A stretch of 7,511 bases of DNA from Bacteroidota bacterium (GCA_016705125.1 JADIYW010000023.1:1-7511), one strand, 5' to 3'; shown: positions 1 to 6,571, numbered from the stretch's first letter. The notes: a model not told the origin generated them from the sequence alone. Program-made: numbers and translations.

Positions 1-1
1 A

Positions 2-578
2 ATTAATATACATGGTTCCATAGTCGAATGTGGAGTTTTTCGCGGAGGCGGTTTGATGACCTATGCTCAATTGAGTGCTATATTAGAACCTTTAATCATA
101 ATACGTAAAATAATGGATTTGACACCTTGGTGGTTTTACTTAACATAAGTCAACAGGACGAAAAGTCAACATCTATTTTCACAATAAAGAGGGAGGTTAT
201 TTTGCAGATTCTTACGATGATCTAAAAAAGAGTATTGAGGTATTTGACAAGGGTCAGTCTAGAATAGTTATAGGAAAGGGTGGGAATTAGTAAAGGGTGA
301 TATCTTGGAAACGATAACGAATTATTTAGAAGAAAATTCAACCTAATTGTTAGCATGCTTTATTTAGATGTGATGTTCATGAGCCAACAAAAAGTGGCTA
401 TTAAACATTTATTGCCAAGAATGCCTAAATGAGCTATTATTGCATTTGACGAATTAAATATGAAAACATTTCCAAGGAAACCATTGCCGTTTTAGAAGAG
501 CTCAATATAAATAAATTAAGGATAGAACGATTTGCATTTGGCACAGCTATTTCCGCACGCAATTATAGAATAAAGTAA
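2..578 (+). pseudogene. Broken TylF/macrocin-type O-methyltransferase, 5' end outside window
   Basis: Members of this family transfer a methyl group from S-adenosylmethionine to sugar hydroxyls in an Mg-dependent reaction and act in the cytoplasm on natural-product or surface-glycan sugars. Reading across frames gives an almost continuous family-like protein: HGSIVECGVFRGGGLMTYAQ (SAM-binding glycine region, from base 11), GFDT then GGF (115-137), EGGYFADSYDDLKKSIEVFD (189-248), ELVKGDILETITNYLEEN (284-337), LYLDV (358-372), HEPTK (378-393), VAIKHLLPRMPK (394-429), AIIAFDEL (433-456) and TIAVLEELNINKLRIERFAF (480-539). The end is a TAA at 576-578. The frame changes about nine times and there is one in-frame TGA at 430-432, where a glycine codon is expected. 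Roughly the last 190 of about 250 residues are present. The LYLD(V)xxHEPTK and IIAFDEL segments correspond to the acidic metal-binding part of the family. The family call is by recognition of these motifs; the natural substrate cannot be inferred. The breaks may be decay or sequence error. Confidence 0.75.
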
Positions 579-672
579 TTTTAATATTGCATATTCCAAA
601 AAAAAGATTAATCTTCAAATATATATTAATTTTTATTAATTTGTTGTTTTTAAAACTAATTGTTTTTTTTTT
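579..672. other. AT-rich spacer between methyltransferase remnant and IS
   Basis: This stretch holds no coding potential that I can support. It contains a perfect 12-bp palindrome AAGATTAATCTT at 604-615, a short direct repeat of ATTAATTT(T) near 625-642, and a run of ten T at 663-672 that abuts the insertion sequence. There is no GC-rich stem before a T-run, so no convincing intrinsic terminator for the methyltransferase is visible. Confidence 0.5.
604..615. repeat. Perfect 12-bp palindrome
   Basis: AAGATTAATCTT reads identically on both strands. It lies 26 bases after the methyltransferase stop. It has no loop, so it is a poor RNA hairpin, and could be a protein-binding dyad or chance in AT-rich DNA. 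Confidence 0.35.
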
Positions 673-693
673 ATGTCCGCAATCTATCATAAT
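673..693 (+). repeat. Left terminal inverted repeat of the IS
   Basis: Compared with the reverse complement of 1630-1650 there are 16 matches in 21 positions: ATGTCCG, then AAT, then CATAAT are shared, with mismatches at positions 8 and 12-15. The transposase stop codon (687-689, minus strand) falls inside this repeat. Confidence 0.65.
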
Positions 694-1595
694 CCTGTGA
701 TATTAGCAATTACAAGTCTTTCAAAGAGTTTTTCACCAAAATATCTTCTATTTAACTTGTAAACGAATTCGTTTAGATATAATTGCAAGTATTTTAATTG
801 AATTTTATGGTGGTTTGCCAAAAACTGTCTTTTAGCATTAGTAATTGCTATATGTACCCATTTTAAGGATGTTTTTGTGGTATTCTTATTTGATTTTTCG
901 ACTAGATGAATATCTACATAATCGCTTATGTTTACATATGAGTTGCTTTTGTCAGATATTACGATACTTTCTTTTCCAATACCTTTTTTTAAAACCTCAT
1001 CGACGGATTCTGCATCATGTCCATCAAGTACTTTTGCTTTGAAATATCGACAATGCGTAGATTGTTCACCTGTTTCAATATCCTCCAAAGGTGTAGATTC
1101 TGCTAGAATTGCTACATTTGATTTTCCCACAGCTCCTTTTCCTCTTACGCCTTTGGCGAGTTCAAATTCACTAGCTTCAATTGAAAAAAATCCCTCGTCC
1201 ATCTCGATCATTCCCTCTAAGGTATAACGAGCATCTCGATTACCCATAGCCTTACGTAATTTGTGAACCATTGCCCAAACTGGCTCATATCGTTTAAGTC
1301 CTAATTGCTTTTGAATCTCTTTACTAGAAAAACCTTTCTTGGTTACACTTAATAAAAACATCGTTTTGTACCACACCAAAAAAGATAAATTAGAAGACTG
1401 CATAATCGTTCCACTACGTAATGAGGTTCGGTGATTACATAACTTACATTCGTAACTCCATCTGCTTTTTATCCAGTAATGAGTAGTGTTTTGGCAGTTT
1501 ACACACACCACACCAATCTTATCACGTTCAAGTTTAAAATGATTACGACAACTTTCTTCACTTGTAAACTCAGCTGAAAAATTAAATAGATTCAT
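687..1595 (-). CDS. IS1595-family (ISXO2-like) transposase, full length
   Basis: This enzyme cuts and joins DNA at the inverted repeats to move the surrounding element. The 302-residue protein opens with a zinc ribbon: CVNC at residues 31-34 and CKLC at 50-53, followed by the RTSLRSGTIM segment typical of the family's N-terminal domain. A helical segment follows (about 86-118, including KGFSSKEIQKQLGLKR). The ISXO2-type DDE nuclease domain runs from about 128 to 285. The candidate catalytic residues are D133 in EMDEG, D215 in ISDKS, and N253 with K255 in ITNAKR, giving a DDN-K rather than DDE arrangement. The closing signature YLNEFVYKLNRR is at 273-284. Length and domain order are those of an intact member and no frame change is present, unlike both neighbouring genes. 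The ATG at 1593-1595 is preceded by GGG and an A-run, with a promoter-like TATCTTTG 13 bases upstream. It runs opposite to the flanking genes. Confidence 0.93.
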   Translation of the reverse strand: MNLFNFSAEFTSEESCRNHFKLERDKIGVVCVNCQNTTHYWIKSRWSYECKLCNHRTSLRSGTIMQSSNLSFLVWYKTMFLLSVTKKGFSSKEIQKQLGLKRYEPVWAMVHKLRKAMGNRDARYTLEGMIEMDEGFFSIEASEFELAKGVRGKGAVGKSNVAILAESTPLEDIETGEQSTHCRYFKAKVLDGHDAESVDEVLKKGIGKESIVISDKSNSYVNISDYVDIHLVEKSNKNTTKTSLKWVHIAITNAKRQFLANHHKIQLKYLQLYLNEFVYKLNRRYFGEKLFERLVIANITGL

Positions 1596-1608
1596 CCCTT
1601 TTTTTTTG

Positions 1609-1616
1609 CAAAGATA
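1609..1616 (-). promoter_or_regulatory. Bacteroidota-type -7 box for the transposase
   Basis: The minus strand reads TATCTTTG, an exact match to the TAnnTTTG -7 consensus of Bacteroidota sigma-ABfr promoters. It ends 13 bases before the transposase ATG, implying a very short leader. A clear TTTG -33 element at the usual spacing is not seen; the nearest TTG (1628-1630) is too close. The upstream half would lie within the right inverted repeat. Confidence 0.5.
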
Positions 1617-1629
1617 AGAAAAAATTACA

Positions 1630-1650
1630 ATTATGGGTAATTACGGACAT
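1630..1650 (-). repeat. Right terminal inverted repeat of the IS
   Basis: Read on the minus strand from 1650 it begins ATGTCCGTAATT and ends CATAAT, matching the left end at 16 of 21 positions. It lies just upstream of the transposase -7 box, as is usual for the promoter end of an insertion sequence. Confidence 0.65.
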
Positions 1651-1674
1651 GCAAGTTTTTTTTTATTTATTCCA

Positions 1675-1682
1675 TAAAATTG
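1675..1682 (+). promoter_or_regulatory. Weak -7-like box upstream of the giant gene
   Basis: TAAAATTG differs from TAnnTTTG at one fixed position and lies 56 bases upstream of the ATG at 1739, between the IS and the gene. No -33 element is evident. In DNA this AT-rich such a match can easily be chance. Confidence 0.2.
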
Positions 1683-1706
1683 TTTTTTTTTTTCGATTTT
1701 TTGTAA

Positions 1707-1736
1707 TTATATTGTGTTAAAATAAAAACAATATAA
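1707..1736 (+). promoter_or_regulatory. 9-bp inverted repeat abutting the giant gene's start
   Basis: TTATATTGT (1707-1715) and ACAATATAA (1728-1736) are perfect reverse complements separated by 12 bases. The second arm ends two bases before the ATG at 1739. As RNA it would form an AT-rich hairpin over the ribosome-entry region; as DNA it could be an operator. All pairs but one in each arm are A-T, so the stem is weak. Confidence 0.35.
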
Positions 1737-1738
1737 CC

Positions 1739-1801
1739 ATGTTTAGAACTAAATTCCTATGCTTAGCACTTATTGTAATAAGTTGCTTTAATGCCAATGC
1801 C
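1739..1801 (+). other. Signal peptide
   Basis: Residues 1-21 show the n-region MFRTK, an h-region of about ten hydrophobic residues, and the c-region NANA followed by QQ. It directs the protein through Sec and is consistent with a type IX secretion client. A lipobox-like VISC overlaps it (residues 13-16). Confidence 0.7.
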
Positions 1802-1987
1802 CAACAAAATAATCCACCAGTTTGCGGAAATCATGGAATAAGTGAAAACTACATCAATGATTTATCAGAGTTGAAACAAATAAAACCTAGCTCAAATTCT
1901 GCTTTACGGATGATGGATTGTATGCTTGACCCTACAAACAACACTTCAACAGCAGGTGTTTTACTTTTGTATTGGTCTGATTTTTGA
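1739..1987 (+). CDS. N-terminal fragment of the giant protein: signal peptide and start of mature chain
   Basis: This 82-codon open piece carries the export signal. Residues 1-21 are a classic signal peptide: R3 and K5, a hydrophobic core FLCLALIVIS, then NANA before QQNN, giving a likely signal peptidase I cut after A21. The string VISC at 13-16 also fits a lipobox, so a lipoprotein anchored at C16 cannot be excluded, though ANA|Q is the commoner ending in secreted Bacteroidota proteins. The mature part has Cys at CGNHG and MDCML and ends at a TGA caused by a frame change. The next frames continue with FDDHPN (1983-2000) and then NFFADPINGDARRAV (about 2002-2046). The ATG at 1739 has no Shine-Dalgarno but is preceded by an A-rich leader, as usual in the phylum. 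Confidence 0.6.
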   Translation: MFRTKFLCLALIVISCFNANAQQNNPPVCGNHGISENYINDLSELKQIKPSSNSALRMMDCMLDPTNNTSTAGVLLLYWSDF

Positions 1988-2765
1988 TGACCATCCAAAT
2001 TAACTTTTTTGCCGACCCAATAAATGGAGATGCTCGAAGAGCAGTTATCTGTAAAAAGTATTTCAAAATGTGTCAAATTTTTTGCAACCACTAAATGGAT
2101 ATAATCTTGGAAAGGTAACGATTGAAATAAAAGGTGTTGACGACCCAGCCAGAAAATATGCGGGTTTGGGTGGTTCTAACTTTGATAAGGAAACAGGTAA
2201 TTATGTTTATCAACAGTTAAACTTCTCTACTTTTCCACCAACTACAATTTTTGGTGGTCTCACTATAAATTTTAATTATGATTTTATCACTGATTTTTAA
2301 TCATATTCCTACTGGAGTTGAAATTGATCTTTATAGTGTAGGACTTCATGAAGTACTTGCATATATTTATTTACAGTGCTCAATTTAATTTTTCGAGTCC
2401 CGAAATTTCACATATTTCTCCATTATCTCCTCATATATATGTAATACCAAATAATGTTCCATTATTTAACGGCATTGAATTGAATACAGATCCTGTAATT
2501 ACCTCGAGTCTTAATACAACAAATTGTACAGCTACTGGACCATCAGTTATTGTTCGGACTTGTAGTAAGAATATTCCTTTGGATATGACTTCCACGAGCC
2601 ACTTACAAAGAGAATGTAATGGAAATTTTGAGAATTATGTTATGGGAAAAGTGTTGTCAATAGGAATTAATACCGGAAGAGCTCCACATCAAGATGAGGT
2701 GAATATATTAATTCGTATGGGATATAATGTGGCAAATCATTTTGGAGAAGTGGGTGAAAATAATT
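1802..2765 (+). other. Metalloprotease-like region with split HExxH motif
   Basis: Three zinc-metalloprotease marks occur in the right order. First, IDLYSVGLHEVL is read in one frame (to 2358), after which a single extra base (G2359) shifts the frame and the next codon CAT (2360-2362) supplies the missing histidine, so the original motif was HEVLH. Second, a distal histidine lies in TSTSH (codon 2600-2602), about 80 residues later, as the third zinc ligand does in enzymes with an insertion before it (leishmanolysin/M8-like layout). Third, a Met-turn candidate NYVMG (Met codon 2642-2644) follows, then GRAPHQDEVNILIRMGY, a segment I associate with the end of this catalytic domain. The upstream pieces NFFADPINGDARRAV and ARKYAGLGGSN also resemble family sequence. 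The family assignment is inference from motif order; in the present frame the catalytic histidine is lost. Confidence 0.5.
2070..2300 (+). CDS. Open fragment of the metalloprotease-like region
   Basis: This 76-codon piece is not an independent gene: it starts mid-domain, with a methionine that is merely the first in the frame. It covers the part just before the active site, with VTIEIKGVDDPARKYAGLGG and YDFITDF. The last residues run into a TAA produced by one extra T in TTTTT at 2294-2298. Skipping it gives NHIPTGVEIDLYSVGLHEVL in the next frame (2299-2358). Confidence 0.4.
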   Translation: MSNFLQPLNGYNLGKVTIEIKGVDDPARKYAGLGGSNFDKETGNYVYQQLNFSTFPPTTIFGGLTINFNYDFITDF

Positions 2766-3082
2766 ATAGAGTTTACCAAAATAATGATCATGTATCTATA
2801 CAAATTGCAAATGATGATAATGCAGTAGTACCATTTAATGCTGCTTTATGTGGAAATATAGAATATAAATCTATTTGCATTGATAATATATTGCAGCCAG
2901 TAGATATCAACCTAAATGATTTAATGGTGAATGATATAAATGTATCTTCTATTAATAATCTAACAGTAACGGATAATAGTGGCACATTAGAACAAATCGA
3001 TGGGTCATCGATTTTTAGATTTACTCCATGTCCATTCTTTAATGGGAGGGCTATTCTTTCTTATGAAATGAGTTATGAATAA
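2348..3082 (+). CDS. Open fragment: end of metalloprotease-like region plus first cadherin/Ig-like repeat
   Basis: This 244-codon frame is the longest clean piece in the damaged half. Its ATG overlaps, in another frame, the codons of the HE pair, so it is an accidental start rather than a gene start. Residue H5 is the second histidine of the split HEVLH. H85 (TSTSH) and M99 (YVMG) are the candidate third zinc ligand and Met-turn, and GRAPHQDEVNILIRMGY (110-126) closes that domain. From about residue 161 a separate repeat begins: LQPVDINLNDLMVND, then FRFTPCPFFNGRAILSYE (223-240). The frame breaks at 3080-3082 but the repeat continues as NNNTC in the adjacent frame. No cytoplasmic function fits; it belongs to the exported protein. 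Confidence 0.5.
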   Translation: MKYLHIFIYSAQFNFSSPEISHISPLSPHIYVIPNNVPLFNGIELNTDPVITSSLNTTNCTATGPSVIVRTCSKNIPLDMTSTSHLQRECNGNFENYVMGKVLSIGINTGRAPHQDEVNILIRMGYNVANHFGEVGENNYRVYQNNDHVSIQIANDDNAVVPFNAALCGNIEYKSICIDNILQPVDINLNDLMVNDINVSSINNLTVTDNSGTLEQIDGSSIFRFTPCPFFNGRAILSYEMSYE

Positions 3083-3690
3083 TAATACTTGTTTAATAAA
3101 TACAAGAAATTCGGCATTAGTTTATATTACTGTTGGAAAGCGCAATATCAAGTATTAATCTAGTATCAACTTGTAATGGAAATGAATAATCCGGTAACCG
3201 CAAGCCCATTAGGGTTTAAATCCATTTGAATTATCAATTTCTTAACCTCTTTAGTATTAAATAATAGCGGTGAAATAGACCAAATAGCAATACTTCTTTC
3301 CGATTTATTCCATGTCCTTTTTTTTTGGTAGTGCAGAATTATCTTACGAAATTAATTCTAATACCGACCCCAATTGTAGTACAATAACAAACATAGCAAA
3401 TGTTAATGTAGATAATTGTATATCAATTATTCTTTATTTCTATTTTGTATTGGATCAGTAAACCAGCCAGTGATCATAAACCCTATGGGTTCAAATCCAA
3501 ATGCTATAATAGATAATATTAGCATGATTAATAGTTTTAGCACTATTAATCTATTACCTCCAAATTCATTCAATTTACTCCATTTCCTAATTTCCATGGT
3601 ATTGCAACGCCAGTTGCTGATATTATACCAAGTTCTCCAATTTGTCCCATTTTTCTAATAGTGTGAATGTGACAGTTAATAAATGCGCTA
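2849..3690 (+). repeat. Three diverged cadherin/Ig-like protein repeats, heavily frameshifted
   Basis: Three units of roughly 85-100 codons share one pattern. The best aligned blocks are FRFTPCPFFNGRAILSYE (3014-3067), FRFIPCPFFFGSAELSYE (3298-3350, needs one added T in the T9 run at 3318-3326) and FTPFPNFHGIATPVAD (3574-3621). Each is followed by a cysteine (NNTC, DPNC, SPIC) and a closing beta strand. Unit starts also match: LQPVDINLND, NPVTASPLGFNP and NQPVIINPMGSNPN. The F-x-F-T-P...F-x-G-x-A...Y pattern resembles bacterial cadherin-like or tandem Ig beta-sandwiches, which act as stalks in surface proteins. Units 2 and 3 contain numerous frame changes and stops, and no open frame above 80 codons survives between 3083 and 3997. 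Confidence 0.5.
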
Positions 3691-3997
3691 CCACATCCAC
3701 TAATTATGATTTATCCCTGCGATTTTACTACAAGAGGTTGGACTGATTGTGGTACAAATTTGGATTATAATACTGCCTCTAATCCATCATTATTACAATT
3801 ACATGAAAAATTTACCTTGTAATTTAGTATGTAATCCTGAAATATATCATGATCATTTAGCAATAATTGATAGAGATGCAAGAGACATAAGCTGTGGAAC
3901 AGTAAGACAAAATTTCCTTTTGGGACTAAAATGAATCGTTTAGATAATCTGATTCCCACTGGAGAGCAGTCCCTTTTGGCATACCCTGACTATTGGA
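3691..3997 (+). pseudogene. Damaged stretch of the giant gene with no long frame
   Basis: Coding remains can still be read in shifting frames: CDFTTRGWTDCGTNLDYNT (about 3719-3775), NLVCNPEIYHDHLAIIDRDA (about 3823-3882), SCGTVRQNFLLGLK (3890-3931) and SDSHWRAVPFG (about 3950-3980). These join smoothly to the next open piece. I do not recognise a family for it; by position it could be the first half of the carbohydrate-binding-like module that follows. Confidence 0.4.
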
Positions 3998-4342
3998 GTG
4001 ACCTTGGAGGATGCCTCCTTTCATATAAGCCTCCGAACTAATAGGGATGACCCATCTCCAATTCATATTTTTGACGATGAAACATTTACAAGTGATCAAT
4101 ATCAGCGGTATATTACTAAGTTAAAATTAAGAACAATACCAAACAATCGTGATTTAGAAAGGATTCATTTTAAAATAGATGATGGGGAAAGAGGCGCTTA
4201 TGTTACTTTCGATCAAGTTGAATTAGTGCCTGACAATTTTACAGCTGGACCTGATAGAACGACTCAATGCGGCACATCTCTTATTTTGGGATGGATATCT
4301 GTGGTGATTTATCCAATACCCTTTATGAGTGGTTTATTGTAA
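3998..4342 (+). CDS. Open fragment: possible jelly-roll carbohydrate-binding-like module
   Basis: The 114-codon piece is internal to the giant gene; its ATG is an overlap artefact, since the coding sense (TLTIGVTLEDASFHISL) runs in from upstream. It reads like the back half of a galactose-binding-like beta-sandwich, ending with ERGAYVTFDQVELVPD, where an aromatic and acidic 'FDxVxL' strand is typical of such domains in secreted Bacteroidota proteins. It is followed by FTAGPDRTTQCGTSLIL, the start of an Ig-like module. A frame change near 4287 moves the true sequence into the frame of the next piece (MDICGDLSNTLYEW). Sugar binding is inference only. Confidence 0.4.
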   Translation: MTLEDASFHISLRTNRDDPSPIHIFDDETFTSDQYQRYITKLKLRTIPNNRDLERIHFKIDDGERGAYVTFDQVELVPDNFTAGPDRTTQCGTSLILGWISVVIYPIPFMSGLL

Positions 4343-5901
4343 ATAGTGCTGGCATTGAAACCTCGGTAAGGGCTCCATCATTAGACCCAACTTTTGTGGT
4401 TTCTCCTTCTACTAATACTACATACAGGGTTAGACGAACCTTTAGCACATTTGATAATGGATTGAATAATATTAATCCAAATGTAAATATTTATGAAAAA
4501 GGAGGCATTACAACCAATAATATAAACATGCAAGATGAAGTGAGAGTGGTTGTCACTGACCAACTTAATAATTCAGCTGCAAATTTTAACTCTGATAACT
4601 TAGGTTCTTGTGGTAATCGCTTTGTTTTTACGGCTAGTAGCAACCCAGCAGGCAGTATTCATACATGGGAAATTATTAGAAATGGCGTTATTGCAACATC
4701 AATTGAAAATCCTTTTACCTTTAATTTTCCCCTTTCTGGAAATTTTAAAGTTAGGCATACAATATCTGTTGGTGGATGTGCTACAACTAGAACAATAGAT
4801 ATAAAAATTCTCACTAATCCGCCAAATTCAACTTTTGAAGTTGCAAATAGTGGATGTAATACTTTTAGCTTGCAACCAAATTTTGTTGGTGGAAATAACA
4901 TAACACATTCGTGGATTATTAATGATAATGGGGTAATCACTACCTTTAATACACCCAATGTTCCTAGTATTCAATTTGCATCAAGTCCGTCAAGAACGAT
5001 TACCGTTACCCATAGAATTAGAAGAAATAACAATGGATGTTTTTCTGAACTAATTAAAAGTATTGAACTAATTGAACTAGATCCTACTTTTGAGGCTAAT
5101 TTCACTAGTAATTGCAATGAATATAACTTTATTCCTAGTCAAGACGGTATTGGATTTGAACATCATTGGGATTTTGGTGACGGAACAACAAGCAATTTAG
5201 CTCAACCTACCCACCAATTTGCTTCAAATCTTTCTAACCCTCCAACTGTAACCCATACAATTACCTATAATGGTTGCTCAGAAATGGAAACAAATGAGCT
5301 AGACATAAATCTATTAGACCCATTATTTACCTATGCCTCATCTGGAATCTGTAATAGGTATAATTTTACACCAAATGATATAATAGATATTCATCAACAC
5401 CATTGGGATTTTGGCGATGGAACTGCAAGCGAAGAAGCGAGTCCTTCGCATCCATTTCCTCTACTCAATCAAGACGTAACTTATTCTGTTAATCATTTCA
5501 TTCATGAATTGTATAATTGTAATGCTTCTGTAACATTGTCTGTTTTTGTTCCTGCAATTCCAGATCCCTCATTTACCTATACTGAGAATGAAACGAACTG
5601 TTTTATAAATGATTTTGTAAGTACTGAAACAAGAGAAGAAGTTGTTTTTAATTTTGGTGGTGTTGAAACCCCTATAGATGTAGAGCACACTTGGCTAGTA
5701 GATAATGTACAAGTAAGTACCGTTCCGAATCCAAGTTTAACTTTTACTCCTGGTTCGCATAAGGTTACCCATATTGTAAAAATAGCAGACTGTGAACGGA
5801 TGGAAAGTCAAATAATTTTTGCTGGTGTTGATGCTAATTTTGACTGGGAAAATGTAGTTATGGAAAATTGTATAATGCTGTCAGTTCACTTCAAATTATA
5901 A
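4267..5901 (+). CDS. Largest intact piece: Ig-like module and PKD-like repeats 1-6 (start)
   Basis: This 544-codon frame is the best preserved part of the giant protein. Its first methionine is not a natural start: the coding sense enters from the preceding frame near 4287. Residues 9-99 form an Ig-like module (LYEWFIV, then the SPSTNTTYRVRRT strand common in Bacteroidota surface proteins). Five PKD-like repeats follow at about residues 100-182, 183-270, 271-349, 350-429 and 430-519, with the start of a sixth at 520-535. Repeats 3 and 4 have the canonical HWDFGDGT core (300-307 and 389-396). Repeats 1, 2 and 5 keep only the tryptophan strand (HTWEI, HSWII, HTWLV). Every repeat has one Cys near its start and one near its end: 115/171, 197/258, 283/337, 362/418, 445/509. 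PKD domains are extracellular beta-sandwiches that serve as spacers or binding modules. The frame ends at a stop created by an indel near 5872-5887, beyond which repeat 6 continues. Confidence 0.75.
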   Translation: MRHISYFGMDICGDLSNTLYEWFIVNSAGIETSVRAPSLDPTFVVSPSTNTTYRVRRTFSTFDNGLNNINPNVNIYEKGGITTNNINMQDEVRVVVTDQLNNSAANFNSDNLGSCGNRFVFTASSNPAGSIHTWEIIRNGVIATSIENPFTFNFPLSGNFKVRHTISVGGCATTRTIDIKILTNPPNSTFEVANSGCNTFSLQPNFVGGNNITHSWIINDNGVITTFNTPNVPSIQFASSPSRTITVTHRIRRNNNGCFSELIKSIELIELDPTFEANFTSNCNEYNFIPSQDGIGFEHHWDFGDGTTSNLAQPTHQFASNLSNPPTVTHTITYNGCSEMETNELDINLLDPLFTYASSGICNRYNFTPNDIIDIHQHHWDFGDGTASEEASPSHPFPLLNQDVTYSVNHFIHELYNCNASVTLSVFVPAIPDPSFTYTENETNCFINDFVSTETREEVVFNFGGVETPIDVEHTWLVDNVQVSTVPNPSLTFTPGSHKVTHIVKIADCERMESQIIFAGVDANFDWENVVMENCIMLSVHFKL

Positions 5902-6571
5902 TCCAAAGCCATTAAACCATTTTTGGGATTTTGGAGGTGGAAATACCTCGATCCAAGCCAATCCACTTTATACATTTCCAGAAGGAAATGCTAGTTATGA
6001 GGTAACACATACTGTTACTGAAATTGGAGACGAAAGTTGCACAGATACAAAATCATACTTTATAATGATACGTAACCCAGATTTTACCATTGTTAAATCA
6101 ACTATTAATTGTGATGAGTACACTTTTATCCCAGTTAGTGCGCCTTCTACACCAATTATAACACATAGTTGGTTGGTGTTTGATGGTACAGCTTGGAATC
6201 CTGCGACAAACCCCCAAGTTCTTCCATCTGGTGGCACATATCAAATATATCATCAAATAAATTATTCAGATGGAGGTAACGATTATTGTGAAAGCATAAC
6301 GAAAACTTTGACTACCGAAACGTTCGATCCCTCTTTTACACATTCTAATGTTTGTTCAAATTATACTTTTCAATCCACAGGCATATTGCCAGCTGGCACT
6401 ACTCATTCTTGGAGTTTTGGCGATGGATCAGAACAAACTTCTTATTCGATATCCGCATCAACCACACATGATTATGGTTCATATACTGGCAACCCCAACC
6501 TCAATGTTTTCCATTATATCAAAATTGATGCTTGTATTTATCAACTATCACAACCAATAACTATAAATGTT
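4564..6571 (+). repeat. Array of eight PKD-like repeats, each with a conserved Cys pair
   Basis: Unit boundaries are about 4564-4812, 4813-5076, 5077-5313, 5314-5553, 5554-5823, 5824-6070, 6071-6319 and 6320-6571, or 79-90 codons each. Shared pattern: DPxFT, a Cys followed by x-x-(Y/F)-x-F, then H-x-W-x-(F/I), often FGDGT, then (Y/F)xVTHxI and a second Cys before the last strand. The best cores are HWDFGDGTTS, HWDFGDGTAS, FWDFGGGNTS and HSWSFGDGSEQ (repeats 3, 4, 6, 8). Identity between units is low, so this is an old array and not a recent DNA duplication. Confidence 0.75.

Larger units (their letters stand above)
673..1650 (-). mobile_element. IS1595-family insertion sequence, apparently complete (~0.98 kb)
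   Basis: A single full-length transposase on the minus strand is enclosed by imperfect terminal inverted repeats that start ATGTCCG inward from both ends. The element length of about 978 bp fits the family. The transposase stop codon lies inside the left repeat and its promoter lies just inside the right repeat, a compact layout typical of autonomous insertion sequences. Beyond the left end are ten T (663-672), and beyond the right end are GCAAG and nine T (1656-1664). The family makes 8-bp target duplications, and a T8 duplication would be compatible with this, but homopolymers make it unprovable, and GCAAG (1651-1655) might belong to the element. The exact ends are therefore uncertain by about 5 bp. 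The element separates a broken methyltransferase from a broken giant surface-protein gene, yet is itself undamaged, which suggests recent arrival or well-resolved multicopy sequence. Confidence 0.8.

Noticed and set aside
663..672. T10 run as an intrinsic terminator
   Set aside because: No GC-containing stem precedes it; the nearest dyad (604-615) has no loop and is about 50 bases away.
845..1227. Two overlapping plus-strand open frames (845-1042 and 928-1227)
   Set aside because: They lie antisense within the intact transposase, have no family features, and are low-complexity shadow translations.
1798..1801. Lipoprotein processing instead of signal peptidase I cleavage
   Set aside because: VISC matches a lipobox loosely, but the NANA|QQNN ending is a better fit for a secreted protein; kept only as an alternative.
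3749..3959. Small open frames on both strands
   Set aside because: The plus frame is a fragment of the giant gene joined to out-of-frame residues, and the minus frame is its antisense shadow; neither is an independent gene.
4659..4958. 99-codon minus-strand frame inside the PKD array
   Set aside because: It is antisense to a well-supported repeat region with clear protein-level conservation on the plus strand; there is no start signal or family motif.
4564..6571. Repeat array as a CRISPR or recent DNA tandem repeat
   Set aside because: Similarity is at protein pattern level only, units are about 240-270 bp with low nucleotide identity, and there are no short identical repeats with spacers.
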